Of a stretch of DNA of 32,762 bases, positions 17,454 through 26,788 are shown one piece after another. A program made the position numbers and the translations under genes. Source of the stretch: Bacteroidota bacterium (lineage in GTDB: Bacteria > Bacteroidota > Bacteroidia > Chitinophagales > Chitinophagaceae); NCBI GenBank assembly GCA_947447835.1, contig CANFLP010000002.1:1-32762 (forward strand), written 5' to 3'. The number at the start of each line of letters is the position of its first letter. Positions within the stretch are counted from its first letter, which is position 1. The notes below the pieces were generated by a model that was given only the letters and a program-made list of their open reading frames with translations, searched no databases and was not told the DNA's origin.

Positions 17454-17957
17454 ATGGAAACTATTGTATCACATATTTACCATAGCCCAATTGGCCAAAT
17501 TAGTATTACTGCCGAAGACAATTGTATATCCGAATTAATTTTTTTAAACGAAGCTGGTCACACTGACCACTATAGTACTGATGAAGATTTACCAGCTGTA
17601 ATACATCAGTGTGTAGACGAATTAATGGAGTATTTTGCAGGCACGAGACGTGAATTCACAGTCCCAATTAATCAGGCAGGTACCGATTTTCAACAAAGGG
17701 TTTGGAAGGAATTATATGAAATCCCTTTTGGCAAAACAATAAGCTACGCCGATTTAGCTAAAAAGCTTGGAGACCCAAAAGTAATCAGAGCTGCCGCATC
17801 AGCAAATGGTAAGAATAAAATTGCCATTATTGTTCCATGCCACAGAATTATTGGAACCGATCAATCTTTGGTTGGATACGCTTGGGGAAAAGCACGCAAG
17901 CGTTGGTTATTACAACATGAATTTAGATTAGCGCTCGGCGTTCAAACCTTATTCTAG
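17454..17957 (+). CDS. ogt: Methylated-DNA-[protein]-cysteine S-methyltransferase
   Basis: 167 aa; FQQRVWKELYEIPFGKTISYADLAKKLG and active-site IVPCHRIIG. Confidence 0.93.
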   Translation: METIVSHIYHSPIGQISITAEDNCISELIFLNEAGHTDHYSTDEDLPAVIHQCVDELMEYFAGTRREFTVPINQAGTDFQQRVWKELYEIPFGKTISYADLAKKLGDPKVIRAAASANGKNKIAIIVPCHRIIGTDQSLVGYAWGKARKRWLLQHEFRLALGVQTLF

Positions 17958-17980
17958 AAAATTACGCTTTAAGATTGTTC

Positions 17981-18463
17981 TTATTTTAAAATAGAACCAT
18001 CAAAACCAAAAGGCAATAGATTCGCTGCCGAATTAATTACCATTACTTTACCAGACATTCCTGACAAAATAATTTTAATATGAGCACCATATCTGTTTTC
18101 ATAATCTAATAAAGACTGTCTACACATACCACAAGGTGAAATAGGCTCTACTGAGTCCTTTCCTAAAGGCTGATAGCTAATTGCCATAGTGGTGATAGAT
18201 AGCTCCGGAAATTGACTGCCAACACTGTTTAACAGCGTTCGCTCCGCACAGATACCAACTGGGAAACTTGCACTCTCTTGATTAGACCCAATCACAATTT
18301 GTCCAGAAGACAATCTTGCTGCAGCACCTACATAAAAATTAGAATAAGGCGCATATGCTGTTTTAGTGGCATTTTTAGCTGCTTCGAGTAAAGCTTGATC
18401 TTCATTACTCAACTGTTCCATGTGCTCTAATAAATCGTACTCAAACTCGAATTTCTGATGCAT
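17981..18463 (-). CDS. cdd: Cytidine deaminase
   Basis: 160 aa; AYAPYSNFYVGAA, GICAERTLL, SPCGMCRQ. Confidence 0.93.
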   Translation of the reverse strand: MHQKFEFEYDLLEHMEQLSNEDQALLEAAKNATKTAYAPYSNFYVGAAARLSSGQIVIGSNQESASFPVGICAERTLLNSVGSQFPELSITTMAISYQPLGKDSVEPISPCGMCRQSLLDYENRYGAHIKIILSGMSGKVMVINSAANLLPFGFDGSILK

Positions 18464-18467
18464 ATGC

Positions 18468-19979
18468 CTATTTAATAAGGTTAAATAATCTATTCCATCT
18501 CACTGAGTTACTATAGCTAAACCAAATAAGTGCAGCGCGTCCTACTATATGCGTTTCAGGCACATACCCCCAAAAGCGGCTATCCTGACTACGATGACGA
18601 TTATCTCCCATCATCCAATAGTAATTTTGTTTAACTGTGTAACTATTTGCAACTGTTCCATTCAAAATATATTGGCCATTTTTTTTATCCAATGTATTGT
18701 GCTCATAGGTACAAATTAATCGACGGTATAATTCAATAGTACTATCATTTAATGAAATCACATCACCCTTTTTAGGAATGCGAATAGATCCAAAATTGTC
18801 AATGGTCCATGGAAAATGAAGCACATCATTCGGGAATGTATACCCAACTGTATTTTCTTCATAATAATCGACAGATTTCACAAAAGCTAATTTTCTTAAA
18901 CTACTTGCAGCGCCTGGAGTCATATTTATCTTATACGTATTGGGCCTTCCTTCAACTACTTGAAAATCCATAGTAGCTTCCGTAATATTTATGCCTAAAC
19001 TATCTTGAATATAATCTTCAGGTATTTGCTTTCCATCAGTCACAACAATATATTCGGTTTGAGCATTTGAAGCAACATAAGCCGGTTTACCATTTACCCA
19101 TAACTGACTGTTTTTTACTTGAATCAAATCACCTGGAACACCTACACAACGCTTAATATAATTATCCGTTTTGTCGGTTGGATGCACCAAAATTGGATAT
19201 TGTGCTTTAAGTTTTTCTCTATCTCCATTAAACTCCGGACTTCTTAATACATCATAGTATGGAATCTTGCTGCCAAATTCTGGCAAGTTAATAATAGTGT
19301 CTCCTGCAGGGAAATTAAACACCACCACATCGTTTCTGTTTACATCTCTAATTTTTGGTAAACGACTATAATCCAACTGTATCCATTTTAAATATGATGG
19401 AGTTGTTATAGCACCTGGCAAGGTATTATGTACAAAAGGAAATGACAATGGTGTTTGTGGAACTCTTGCACCAAAAGTTACTTTGTCTACAAATAAAAAG
19501 TCATTTACTAAAAGCGTTTTCTCCATACTCTCTGTTGGAATCACATAAGCTTCAAACAAGAAAGTTCTAATTAAAGTTGCAGCTACTACAGCAAATACAG
19601 CAGCATCAATCCACTCTCTTGAAGCAGACTTATGATAATGTGCTAATGCCTCTTGACCATGCCATTTTTCGTTTGGAGAAAATCCTAAATAAGGCAGGTA
19701 TATAAAAGGAAAAAATACGGTTAAAGTATGTTGTAATAAACTTACTCTTTTAAAATGCATCACAAATATGATAGATATCCATAGCGTTACAAATTGCCCT
19801 AAAACTGGAATTAGTTGTAACCAAAACCAAAGCTTTGAAATATTACAAAGTTTAACTACTTCCCAAGTATTATAAATTGGAATAATTGCTTTTGAACTTT
19901 CAACACCTGCTTTTTTTAGCATTGCATAAATACCAATATGCCAACCTAACCAAAACAAAATCAATAAGATAATACCCAT
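18468..19979 (-). CDS. lepB: Signal peptidase I, extended Bacteroidetes form with an N-terminal membrane domain
   Basis: 503 aa; AYVIPTESMEKTLLVNDFLFVDK (Ser), NYIKRCVGVPGDLIQVKNSQLWVNG (Lys), YYWMMGDNRHRSQDSRFWGYVPETHIVGRA. Confidence 0.93.
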   Translation of the reverse strand: MGIILLILFWLGWHIGIYAMLKKAGVESSKAIIPIYNTWEVVKLCNISKLWFWLQLIPVLGQFVTLWISIIFVMHFKRVSLLQHTLTVFFPFIYLPYLGFSPNEKWHGQEALAHYHKSASREWIDAAVFAVVAATLIRTFLFEAYVIPTESMEKTLLVNDFLFVDKVTFGARVPQTPLSFPFVHNTLPGAITTPSYLKWIQLDYSRLPKIRDVNRNDVVVFNFPAGDTIINLPEFGSKIPYYDVLRSPEFNGDREKLKAQYPILVHPTDKTDNYIKRCVGVPGDLIQVKNSQLWVNGKPAYVASNAQTEYIVVTDGKQIPEDYIQDSLGINITEATMDFQVVEGRPNTYKINMTPGAASSLRKLAFVKSVDYYEENTVGYTFPNDVLHFPWTIDNFGSIRIPKKGDVISLNDSTIELYRRLICTYEHNTLDKKNGQYILNGTVANSYTVKQNYYWMMGDNRHRSQDSRFWGYVPETHIVGRAALIWFSYSNSVRWNRLFNLIK

Positions 19980-20005
19980 ACTATATGTTTATTTAGCTAT
20001 AACAA

Positions 20006-20030
20006 AAATATCCCTTTGTGAGGGATATTT
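20006..20030 (-). terminator. Rho-independent terminator downstream of pdhB
   Basis: Minus strand aaatatccct-cacaa-agggatattt followed by ttg; 10-bp perfect arms. Confidence 0.6.
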
Positions 20031-20100
20031 ATAAAAAAGATTGTTAATTACGCTATTTGTATTTAAAAGGCGCAAATAAAGGATTAATGAGGCCTTACAT

Positions 20101-21087
20101 CTATTTGTATTGATGTAAAACTTCTTTAACCAAACTAACCGTTCTGGCTACATCTGGAATAGCCAATGCAGTCAAGTTAGGTGCATAGTGCATTGGAGCA
20201 TCTGCACTTGTAATACGACGAATAGGGGCATCTAAATAATCAAACCCTTCTTTTTGTATACGATAAGACAATTCAGAAGAAACGGATGCAAATGGCCATT
20301 GTTCTTCGACTATTACTAATCTGTTTGTTTTTTTAACGCTTGTTAAAACCGTCATCCAGTCTAATGGACGAATTGTTCTCAGGTCAATGACTTCAGCACT
20401 AATCCCTTCTTTTTCTAATTCTGCTGCAGCACCTAATGCTACTTTCATCATTTTATTATAAGAAACGATAGTCACATCGGTACCTGCTTTCTTAACATCT
20501 GCTAATCCTAATGGAATATAATATTCTTCCTCAGGAACATCACACTTATCTCCATACATCACTTCACTCTCTAAAAACATGATTGGATCTTCTTCATAAC
20601 GAATAGCTTGCTTTAACAAACCTTTCGCGTCATATCCATTAGAAGGTGATACTACTTTAATACCTGGTATATTAGCTAAATAACTTTCAAATGCAGTTGA
20701 GTGTTGTGCTCCTAATTGACCAGCACTACCATTTGGTCCTCTCATTACAATTGGACAACCCACTTGACCACCACTCATAGCCAACATCTTACTTGCTGTG
20801 TTTAAAATTTGGTCCAAAGGCAAAACTGCAAAGTTCCAAGTCATGAACTCGACAATTGGTCTTAAACCATTTTGAGCAGCACCTACAGCAACGGCAGTAA
20901 ATCCTAATTCAGAAATGGGTGTATCAATAATACGCTTTTCACCAAATTCAGCCAACATACCCTGGCTCACTTTATATGCTCCATTGTATTCAGCTACTTC
21001 TTCTCCCATTAACAACACTCTATCGTCTCTTCTCATTTCCTCGGACATTGCTTCACGTAAAGCTTCTCTAAAGGCTATTGATCGCAT
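20101..21087 (-). CDS. pdhB: Pyruvate dehydrogenase E1 component, beta subunit
   Basis: 328 aa; FREALREAMSEEMRRDDRVLLMGEEVAEYNGAYKVSQGM, RGPNGSAGQLGAQHSTAFESYLANIPGIKVVSPS, VIDLRTIRPLDW. Confidence 0.93.
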   Translation of the reverse strand: MRSIAFREALREAMSEEMRRDDRVLLMGEEVAEYNGAYKVSQGMLAEFGEKRIIDTPISELGFTAVAVGAAQNGLRPIVEFMTWNFAVLPLDQILNTASKMLAMSGGQVGCPIVMRGPNGSAGQLGAQHSTAFESYLANIPGIKVVSPSNGYDAKGLLKQAIRYEEDPIMFLESEVMYGDKCDVPEEEYYIPLGLADVKKAGTDVTIVSYNKMMKVALGAAAELEKEGISAEVIDLRTIRPLDWMTVLTSVKKTNRLVIVEEQWPFASVSSELSYRIQKEGFDYLDAPIRRITSADAPMHYAPNLTALAIPDVARTVSLVKEVLHQYK

Positions 21088-21110
21088 CTATTTGAATTTA
21101 ATTTGAGAAA

Positions 21111-21118
21111 CAAAATTA
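21111..21118 (-). promoter_or_regulatory. Putative -7 element for pdhB
   Basis: Minus strand TAATTTTG matches TAnnTTTG, 23 nt before the ATG; -33 TTG not evident. Confidence 0.3.
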
Positions 21119-21155
21119 GCGTTTTATACAAGAAAAATGGTGGTTTTGGGCAAAA

Positions 21156-21188
21156 AAAATCCCCCTCCGACAAGTCGAAGAGGGATCC
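21156..21188 (-). terminator. Rho-independent terminator of the TonB-dependent receptor gene
   Basis: Minus strand atccctcttcgacttgtcggagggggatttttt; imperfect GC-rich stem then T tract. Confidence 0.75.
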
Positions 21189-21222
21189 TTAAGGCTAACC
21201 CACCTTAAAATAGTAAAAAATC

Positions 21223-24129
21223 TTACAAAATATTATATGCAAAACTTACATAATACAATCCACCAATTGATGGACTACCGTAAGCTGTGTTATAATAATG
21301 GTTTAAAATGTTAGTTCCACCTACTTTAATCATTGATTTGATAGAAGGTACTTTATAAGTTAAAACTGCATCAATAGTATTGAAAGATGCTACTTTACCT
21401 ACAGCAAAAGTTCCTTCATAAGTGAAGTCATCTTGGTAGTGTAAGTTAGCACCAAATCCTAATCTGTTTTTGAACAAGAAACCACTGTTATTCAAAGCAA
21501 AGTTAGCTCTGAATAATGGAGTGTTGAAGTAAGAAATAAAACCTGAAGGTAAATTTCCAATTTCATCTGTATAAACACTTGTTGAGAAAGTAAAGTTATT
21601 AGGTAATACATAATCAGCAGAAACACCCCATCCACTTGTGTACACATCACCAGGAGCATTTGTAGAAATGCTATAAGCAATACGTGTACTTGCACTTAAC
21701 AAATCAGCTAATTTAGGGCTAGCAGCATTACGAGATTGTAATACAGTTACACCACTAATAAAGTTTGTGTACTTACCAGCATAAGCATAAAAGTCAATCA
21801 ATAATTTCTTGTTGATTAAAGTTTTATAGCCAACTTCAAAAGAACTCATTGATTCAGGCTTAAACTCACCGAATTGTTGTTGAACTGGCGCGCCAGCTAA
21901 TACACTCGCTAAAGAATAAGCAGGGTTAGTATCAAAATGATAATAGCTTCTCAATTGAGGTAAACCACCCATTAAACGAGTACCACCACCAACTAACAAG
22001 TTAATCCATTGGTTTTGTGTTGTTGGGAAACGGTAAGCTTCTTGATAAGAAAGACGAATGTTATTGTCTTCAGCAATTTTAATTACAGCAGAAGCTCTTG
22101 GAGTGAAGCGACCAGCAAAGTTGTCGTTCTTGTCATAACGACCAGAAACAGACACTTTTAAGATATCACCAAAAAAGCGCTTAGATAATTGAGAATATAA
22201 ACCACTCTCATTAATGTTAATCTTACCCGCAGTATCTGCAAATAAAGTTCCTTGAGAGTTTAATGAATAATTTTTTAAGCTTCCACCAACTAATAAGTCA
22301 GCGTCATATTGAGCAAGACTTAATAAGTCAGTTAAGTTGAATTGACCTTCAGCAACACTTAATGTTGACTTGTCTAAGAACTTACCACCACCTTGTGAAA
22401 TTGGAATACCAGCAATTGTTTTAAATAATTCTGATGAACCGATATGACCAGTTGGTCTTCCTGCATCAGCAATTGATCTTGCAGCAGCTGCAGCAGCATT
22501 GTTATCTAAGCCAGCATCTTTATACTGAACATATGCAGCAGTATAAGTTGGATACCATGTAGTACTTGGTTTCCATGCTTCATTAAATAAACGAGTAGTA
22601 ATAGTTGCGTTGTAAGAATTACCCGCATCTTCGATTGTTTTATAACCTCTAACTAACCAGTTTTTAGATTTTACTTCTAACTTTAATTGAGTCATATTTA
22701 ACCCATTCAAAGAGTAACGGTCACTACCAGTATACACTGTATTACCAGAACCAGTATAAGCACTAAAAGAAGCTTCTGTTTTATCATTTACTTTGTAATG
22801 AATAGATCCAGAAACCTTCGTGTTTTTAGCTACAGGGTCTAATACATCAGCTTCGTTATAACCAGTTCTACTAACGTTTACGCCAGTGAACATGCCTTTT
22901 GCATCACCATACAAATAAGGTGCATAAGGAGCTAATGCAGCATTTGCTCCTTTTAAGAATGCAGAATAATTAGTTAAGTTACCTGAGTAAGGTCCTGCTT
23001 GCGCAGCACCATATAATGTTGCATATGCAGCATTAGCATAAGTAGCATTACCGCCATAAGCAGCAGTTAACGCACCTACAACACCCGCTTTAACTGAACC
23101 AAAAATTGAGCTTAATGAAGATGTTGTTTCATCACCGTAAACGTTTACTCCATCATAGTTAGGGTCGTTTGCTCTGTATCCAGAAATTACTTGACCATTA
23201 GCTGTTCCTGTTGTTCTAGAATAGTTTGATTTATTATTAGCTAACCAGTCTTGCGCTTCAGTATATTCAGCACTTACTTTGTAAGCCCAACGATCTCCAA
23301 GTTTGCTAGCCCATCTTACTGAATAGTCTTTGTATGCAGCTTGAGGACGTTGATAATTATCTACATGGTTTACACCTTGCTTAATTTGAAAACTTAAACC
23401 TTGGTATTTGAAAGGATTTTTACTGTTAATTAAAACAGTACCGTTCATACCACCAGAACCATATAAAGCAGAAGATGCACCTGGTAATAATTCCATGTTA
23501 TCTACATCTAATTCAGTCAAACCAACCATGGTACCAACTGAAAAGTTTAATCCAGGAGCTTGGTTATCCATACCATCAATCAATTGATTGAATCTTGTGT
23601 TACCACTACCGCTAAAACCTCTTGTTGTAACTGTTTTAAAAGTTAAACTAGCTGCTACAACGTCCACACCTTTAAGGTTTGCAAGGATATCATAATAACT
23701 AGCAGCAGGTGCAGCTTTAATTTGTGCACTACTAACTCTTTCAATAGATACTGGAGATTCTAAGATTCTTTCAGCTACTCTTGATGCAGAAACAACTACA
23801 TCAGAACCTAACACATAGCTAGGTTTTAAGCTAACAGATACCTTTAAATTATTAGCATCAACTACCACTTCCTTAGACTCATATCCAACAGATGAGAATA
23901 CTAAAGTAAGGGGTGCTTTTTGAGCAATTGACAACTTAAAATTACCTTTATCGTCGGTAAAAGTTCCTGCATTTCCTCCTTTAACTGTTACTGAAACAGC
24001 GGCAAGAGATTCTGAAGAAATTGAATTTTTAACGGTACCCGAAATGGCACTAGCGCTTTGGGCATTTGCCGTAAATGCCATTAAAGTGGCAAGGCAAAAT
24101 AAGCCCATATGGCTTAAAAATCGTTTCAT
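21223..24129 (-). CDS. TonB-dependent receptor with N-terminal carboxypeptidase-regulatory-like domain
   Basis: 968 aa; signal peptide, ISGTVKNSISSESLAAVSVTVKGGNAGTFTDDKGNFKL, plug VVVSASRVAERILESPVSIERVS, terminal FAYNIL beta-strand. Confidence 0.92.
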   Translation of the reverse strand: MKRFLSHMGLFCLATLMAFTANAQSASAISGTVKNSISSESLAAVSVTVKGGNAGTFTDDKGNFKLSIAQKAPLTLVFSSVGYESKEVVVDANNLKVSVSLKPSYVLGSDVVVSASRVAERILESPVSIERVSSAQIKAAPAASYYDILANLKGVDVVAASLTFKTVTTRGFSGSGNTRFNQLIDGMDNQAPGLNFSVGTMVGLTELDVDNMELLPGASSALYGSGGMNGTVLINSKNPFKYQGLSFQIKQGVNHVDNYQRPQAAYKDYSVRWASKLGDRWAYKVSAEYTEAQDWLANNKSNYSRTTGTANGQVISGYRANDPNYDGVNVYGDETTSSLSSIFGSVKAGVVGALTAAYGGNATYANAAYATLYGAAQAGPYSGNLTNYSAFLKGANAALAPYAPYLYGDAKGMFTGVNVSRTGYNEADVLDPVAKNTKVSGSIHYKVNDKTEASFSAYTGSGNTVYTGSDRYSLNGLNMTQLKLEVKSKNWLVRGYKTIEDAGNSYNATITTRLFNEAWKPSTTWYPTYTAAYVQYKDAGLDNNAAAAAARSIADAGRPTGHIGSSELFKTIAGIPISQGGGKFLDKSTLSVAEGQFNLTDLLSLAQYDADLLVGGSLKNYSLNSQGTLFADTAGKININESGLYSQLSKRFFGDILKVSVSGRYDKNDNFAGRFTPRASAVIKIAEDNNIRLSYQEAYRFPTTQNQWINLLVGGGTRLMGGLPQLRSYYHFDTNPAYSLASVLAGAPVQQQFGEFKPESMSSFEVGYKTLINKKLLIDFYAYAGKYTNFISGVTVLQSRNAASPKLADLLSASTRIAYSISTNAPGDVYTSGWGVSADYVLPNNFTFSTSVYTDEIGNLPSGFISYFNTPLFRANFALNNSGFLFKNRLGFGANLHYQDDFTYEGTFAVGKVASFNTIDAVLTYKVPSIKSMIKVGGTNILNHYYNTAYGSPSIGGLYYVSFAYNIL

Positions 24130-24226
24130 AAATGTTTGTTTTTAATTGAATTGTAATACAAAATAACAAAATCTTATCATTTAAAAAAATTATCGATAAT
24201 TGTCCTTAAATTTTTAATTTAGTGCT

Positions 24227-25159
24227 ATGAATTCAATCCCATTCCCACAACAAATAGCTGAATACCACGGCAAAGTAAGAGACGTGTATTACATTGAAAA
24301 TGAACTACTTGTGATGATTGCAAGTGACAGAATTTCGGCATTTGATGTAATACTACCAAGACCAATCCCATTTAAAGGCCAGGTTCTAAATCAAATAGCG
24401 GCTTATATGCTGCAAAAAACAACAGATATCTGCCCAAATTGGCTTTTGGATACGCCTGCCCCCAATGCAGCAGTAGGTAAAAAATGTACCCCTTTTAAAA
24501 TAGAAATGGTAGTTAGAGGTAATTTAGTCGGTCATGCTTGGAGGACCTATAGTTCGGGTAGTCGTCAACTTTGTGGTGTCACATTACCTGAGGGTATGGT
24601 CGAAAACGACTTTTTTCCAACACCCATTATTACCCCTTCCACTAAAGCAACTGAAGGACATGATGAAGATATTTCAAAAGAAGAAATCATAAAACAAGGA
24701 TTAGCAAGTGCTGAAGATTGGGCAATATTGGAAAAATATGCATTGGCCTTATTTGCTAGAGGAAAAGAAATTGCAGCTAAACAAGGTTTAATTTTAGTGG
24801 ATACTAAATATGAATTTGGTAAAATTGGAGACACCATTTATTTGATGGACGAAATACATACTCCAGACTCTTCTAGATATTTTTATGCGGAAGGTTTTGA
24901 AGAGAGACAATCCAAAAATGAAAAACAAAAGCAATTAAGTAAAGAGTTTGTTCGAGAATGGTTAATTGAAAACAATTTCATGGGCAAAGAAGGACAAACA
25001 GTTCCTACAATGTCAGACGAATGGATTGACACCATTTCGAAAAGATATATTGAGCTTTACGAAAAAGTGATAGGTGCTGCATTTAAACCAGAGACAAAAA
25101 CAGAAAAGGAAACTTACGATTTGGTTTGCGCATCGCTAAAAAAACAAGACATTGAATAA
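24227..25159 (+). CDS. purC: Phosphoribosylaminoimidazole-succinocarboxamide synthase
   Basis: 310 aa; [82 protein letters not shown]. Confidence 0.96.
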   Translation: MNSIPFPQQIAEYHGKVRDVYYIENELLVMIASDRISAFDVILPRPIPFKGQVLNQIAAYMLQKTTDICPNWLLDTPAPNAAVGKKCTPFKIEMVVRGNLVGHAWRTYSSGSRQLCGVTLPEGMVENDFFPTPIITPSTKATEGHDEDISKEEIIKQGLASAEDWAILEKYALALFARGKEIAAKQGLILVDTKYEFGKIGDTIYLMDEIHTPDSSRYFYAEGFEERQSKNEKQKQLSKEFVREWLIENNFMGKEGQTVPTMSDEWIDTISKRYIELYEKVIGAAFKPETKTEKETYDLVCASLKKQDIE

Positions 25160-25187
25160 TTGAATAACAAATGATTTTTCCATCAAT

Positions 25188-25219
25188 AAAAAGTCCCGAA
25201 TCAACACTCGGGACTTTTT
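25188..25219. terminator. Bidirectional rho-independent terminator between purC (+) and trhO (-)
   Basis: aaaaagtcccga-atcaacac-tcgggacttttt; 12-bp perfect arms. Confidence 0.92.
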
Positions 25220-25228
25220 ATTTATTAG

Positions 25229-26278
25229 TTATTTTACTTCAATGTCAACCCCTAATTTAGGCCTTAACCTTTGTTTGCTTTTATTAAATACCTTCATTCC
25301 GTTTTTCTTGCCAGCTCTTAGTTTTTCTTGCTCCTCCAAAGGCAAATGATGCACATCCATGCATTCTGTTGTGCAGCATCCATCAAAGGTTTTAGCGCAA
25401 TCTTCACATTGGATAAACAATAAATGGCAGGCATCGTTCTTGCAGTTAGTATGGGTATCAGCAGGCTTACCGCATTGATGACACTTTGCAATTACATCCT
25501 CAGTTATCTTCTCTCCTAGCCTTTCATCAAACACAAAATTCTTCCCTTTAAATTTACTCTCTAATCCAGCCTCTTTAATTTTATTAGCATAATTAATAAT
25601 ACCTCCCTCTAAGTGAAATACGTTTTTAAATCCTTGATGTAACATATAAGCACTTGCTTTTTCACAACGGATGCCACCAGTACAATACATGATAATATTT
25701 TTATCCTTATTGTCTTTCATCATATCAGCAGCCATCGGCAACTGATCCCTAAATGTATCCGATGGAATTTCAATCGCTTTGTCAAAATGCCCCACTTCAT
25801 ATTCATAATGATTACGCATATCAATTACAATGGTATCATCGGATGCTAATAAATTATTCATCTCCTGTGCGTTCACGTACTTGCCTCTGTTCTCCATACT
25901 GAAATTAGGGTCCTCTATCCCATCTGCAACAATTTTTTCACGCACTTTAATTCTTAATACCCAAAAACTTTTCCCATCATCATTTACGGCAATATTTAAA
26001 CGTAACCCTTTTAATGGCTTAAAAGAATATAGGTAGTCTCTGAAAACTTCTAAGTTGTGAGAAGGCACACTAATTTGCGCATTGATCCCTTCGGTTGCAA
26101 TATAGATACGACCAAATACTTTCATCGCATTGAAAGCACGATACATCTCATCTCTAAAAACTTGTGGATCTTGAATAGTAAAATACTGGTAAAAACTGAT
26201 GGTTGTTCTAGGAAAAGTTTCCTCATGCAACTTTTGCTTCAACTCGAGGTTGGAGACACGATTGTGTAATACTGACAT
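25229..26278 (-). CDS. trhO: Rhodanese-domain tRNA uridine(34) hydroxylase (YceA/TrhO family); start placed at ATG 26278
   Basis: [66 protein letters not shown]. The ORF track start at 26299 is a TTG. Confidence 0.92.
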   Translation of the reverse strand: MSVLHNRVSNLELKQKLHEETFPRTTISFYQYFTIQDPQVFRDEMYRAFNAMKVFGRIYIATEGINAQISVPSHNLEVFRDYLYSFKPLKGLRLNIAVNDDGKSFWVLRIKVREKIVADGIEDPNFSMENRGKYVNAQEMNNLLASDDTIVIDMRNHYEYEVGHFDKAIEIPSDTFRDQLPMAADMMKDNKDKNIIMYCTGGIRCEKASAYMLHQGFKNVFHLEGGIINYANKIKEAGLESKFKGKNFVFDERLGEKITEDVIAKCHQCGKPADTHTNCKNDACHLLFIQCEDCAKTFDGCCTTECMDVHHLPLEEQEKLRAGKKNGMKVFNKSKQRLRPKLGVDIEVK

Positions 26279-26322
26279 AGATAATAAATTTAAGCTCAAT
26301 TACAGATTAAGCAAATTCATTG

Positions 26323-26352
26323 CAAATATATAAAAATAGCCATAACCAACAA
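26323..26352 (-). promoter_or_regulatory. Predicted Bacteroidetes-type promoter for trhO
   Basis: Minus strand TTG - N19 - TATATTTG; matches -33 TTG / -7 TAnnTTTG, about 44 nt upstream of ATG 26278. Confidence 0.5.
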
Positions 26353-26374
26353 GAGCCGACAATTGTCAGCTCTT
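26351..26374 (-). terminator. Hairpin downstream of the small membrane protein gene (possible terminator, weak T tract)
   Basis: aagagc-c-gacaattgtc-a-gctctt quasi-palindrome; lacks a strong U tract and touches the -33 of the predicted trhO promoter. Confidence 0.4.
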
Positions 26375-26397
26375 GATATAAATAAGTTAGTATTACA

Positions 26398-26763
26398 CTA
26401 TGACTTGCGAACAAACGACCCTGTTAGTGATGCCAACCCACCTACTAAAAAGCCCACAATAGCAGTGATTGCAATAAGCGCCACAAAGGATCCTTTTAAA
26501 GGAAGCAACGTAGCCACCTTCACCGAAAGTATATGTTGATTTTGTGCATCAATCACAAAAGCCAATCCCAACCACAACAAACCTACTCCTAAGGCACCAG
26601 CAAAAAAAGACTTGCCAGGAGTTTGTGTAATAATGATTGCTATAATAAAATTAGTGACTACAAAACTCCACCAAGGAAGGTTTCCGTAAATCCCAACTGC
26701 ATAGGCTAATAAAGCAGATAATAAAATCGAAACAATAAACTTTAAGTTGGAAGTATTTTTCAT
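26398..26763 (-). CDS. Small integral membrane protein of unknown function
   Basis: 121 aa with about four hydrophobic segments; 25 nt downstream of the penicillin acylase family gene in the same orientation. Confidence 0.65.
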   Translation of the reverse strand: MKNTSNLKFIVSILLSALLAYAVGIYGNLPWWSFVVTNFIIAIIITQTPGKSFFAGALGVGLLWLGLAFVIDAQNQHILSVKVATLLPLKGSFVALIAITAIVGFLVGGLASLTGSFVRKS

Positions 26764-26788
26764 AAAATAATATTTTGTGTTAAATGAG

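Noticed and set aside
17977-17997. Hairpin gttct-t-attttaaaat-agaac at the cdd/ogt 3' junction as a terminator
   Set aside because: Short weak AT stem with no T tract; cannot be supported as a terminator.
21492-21695. 67-aa minus-strand ORF within the TonB-dependent receptor
   Set aside because: Alternate-frame ORF in a long conserved CDS; no supporting features.
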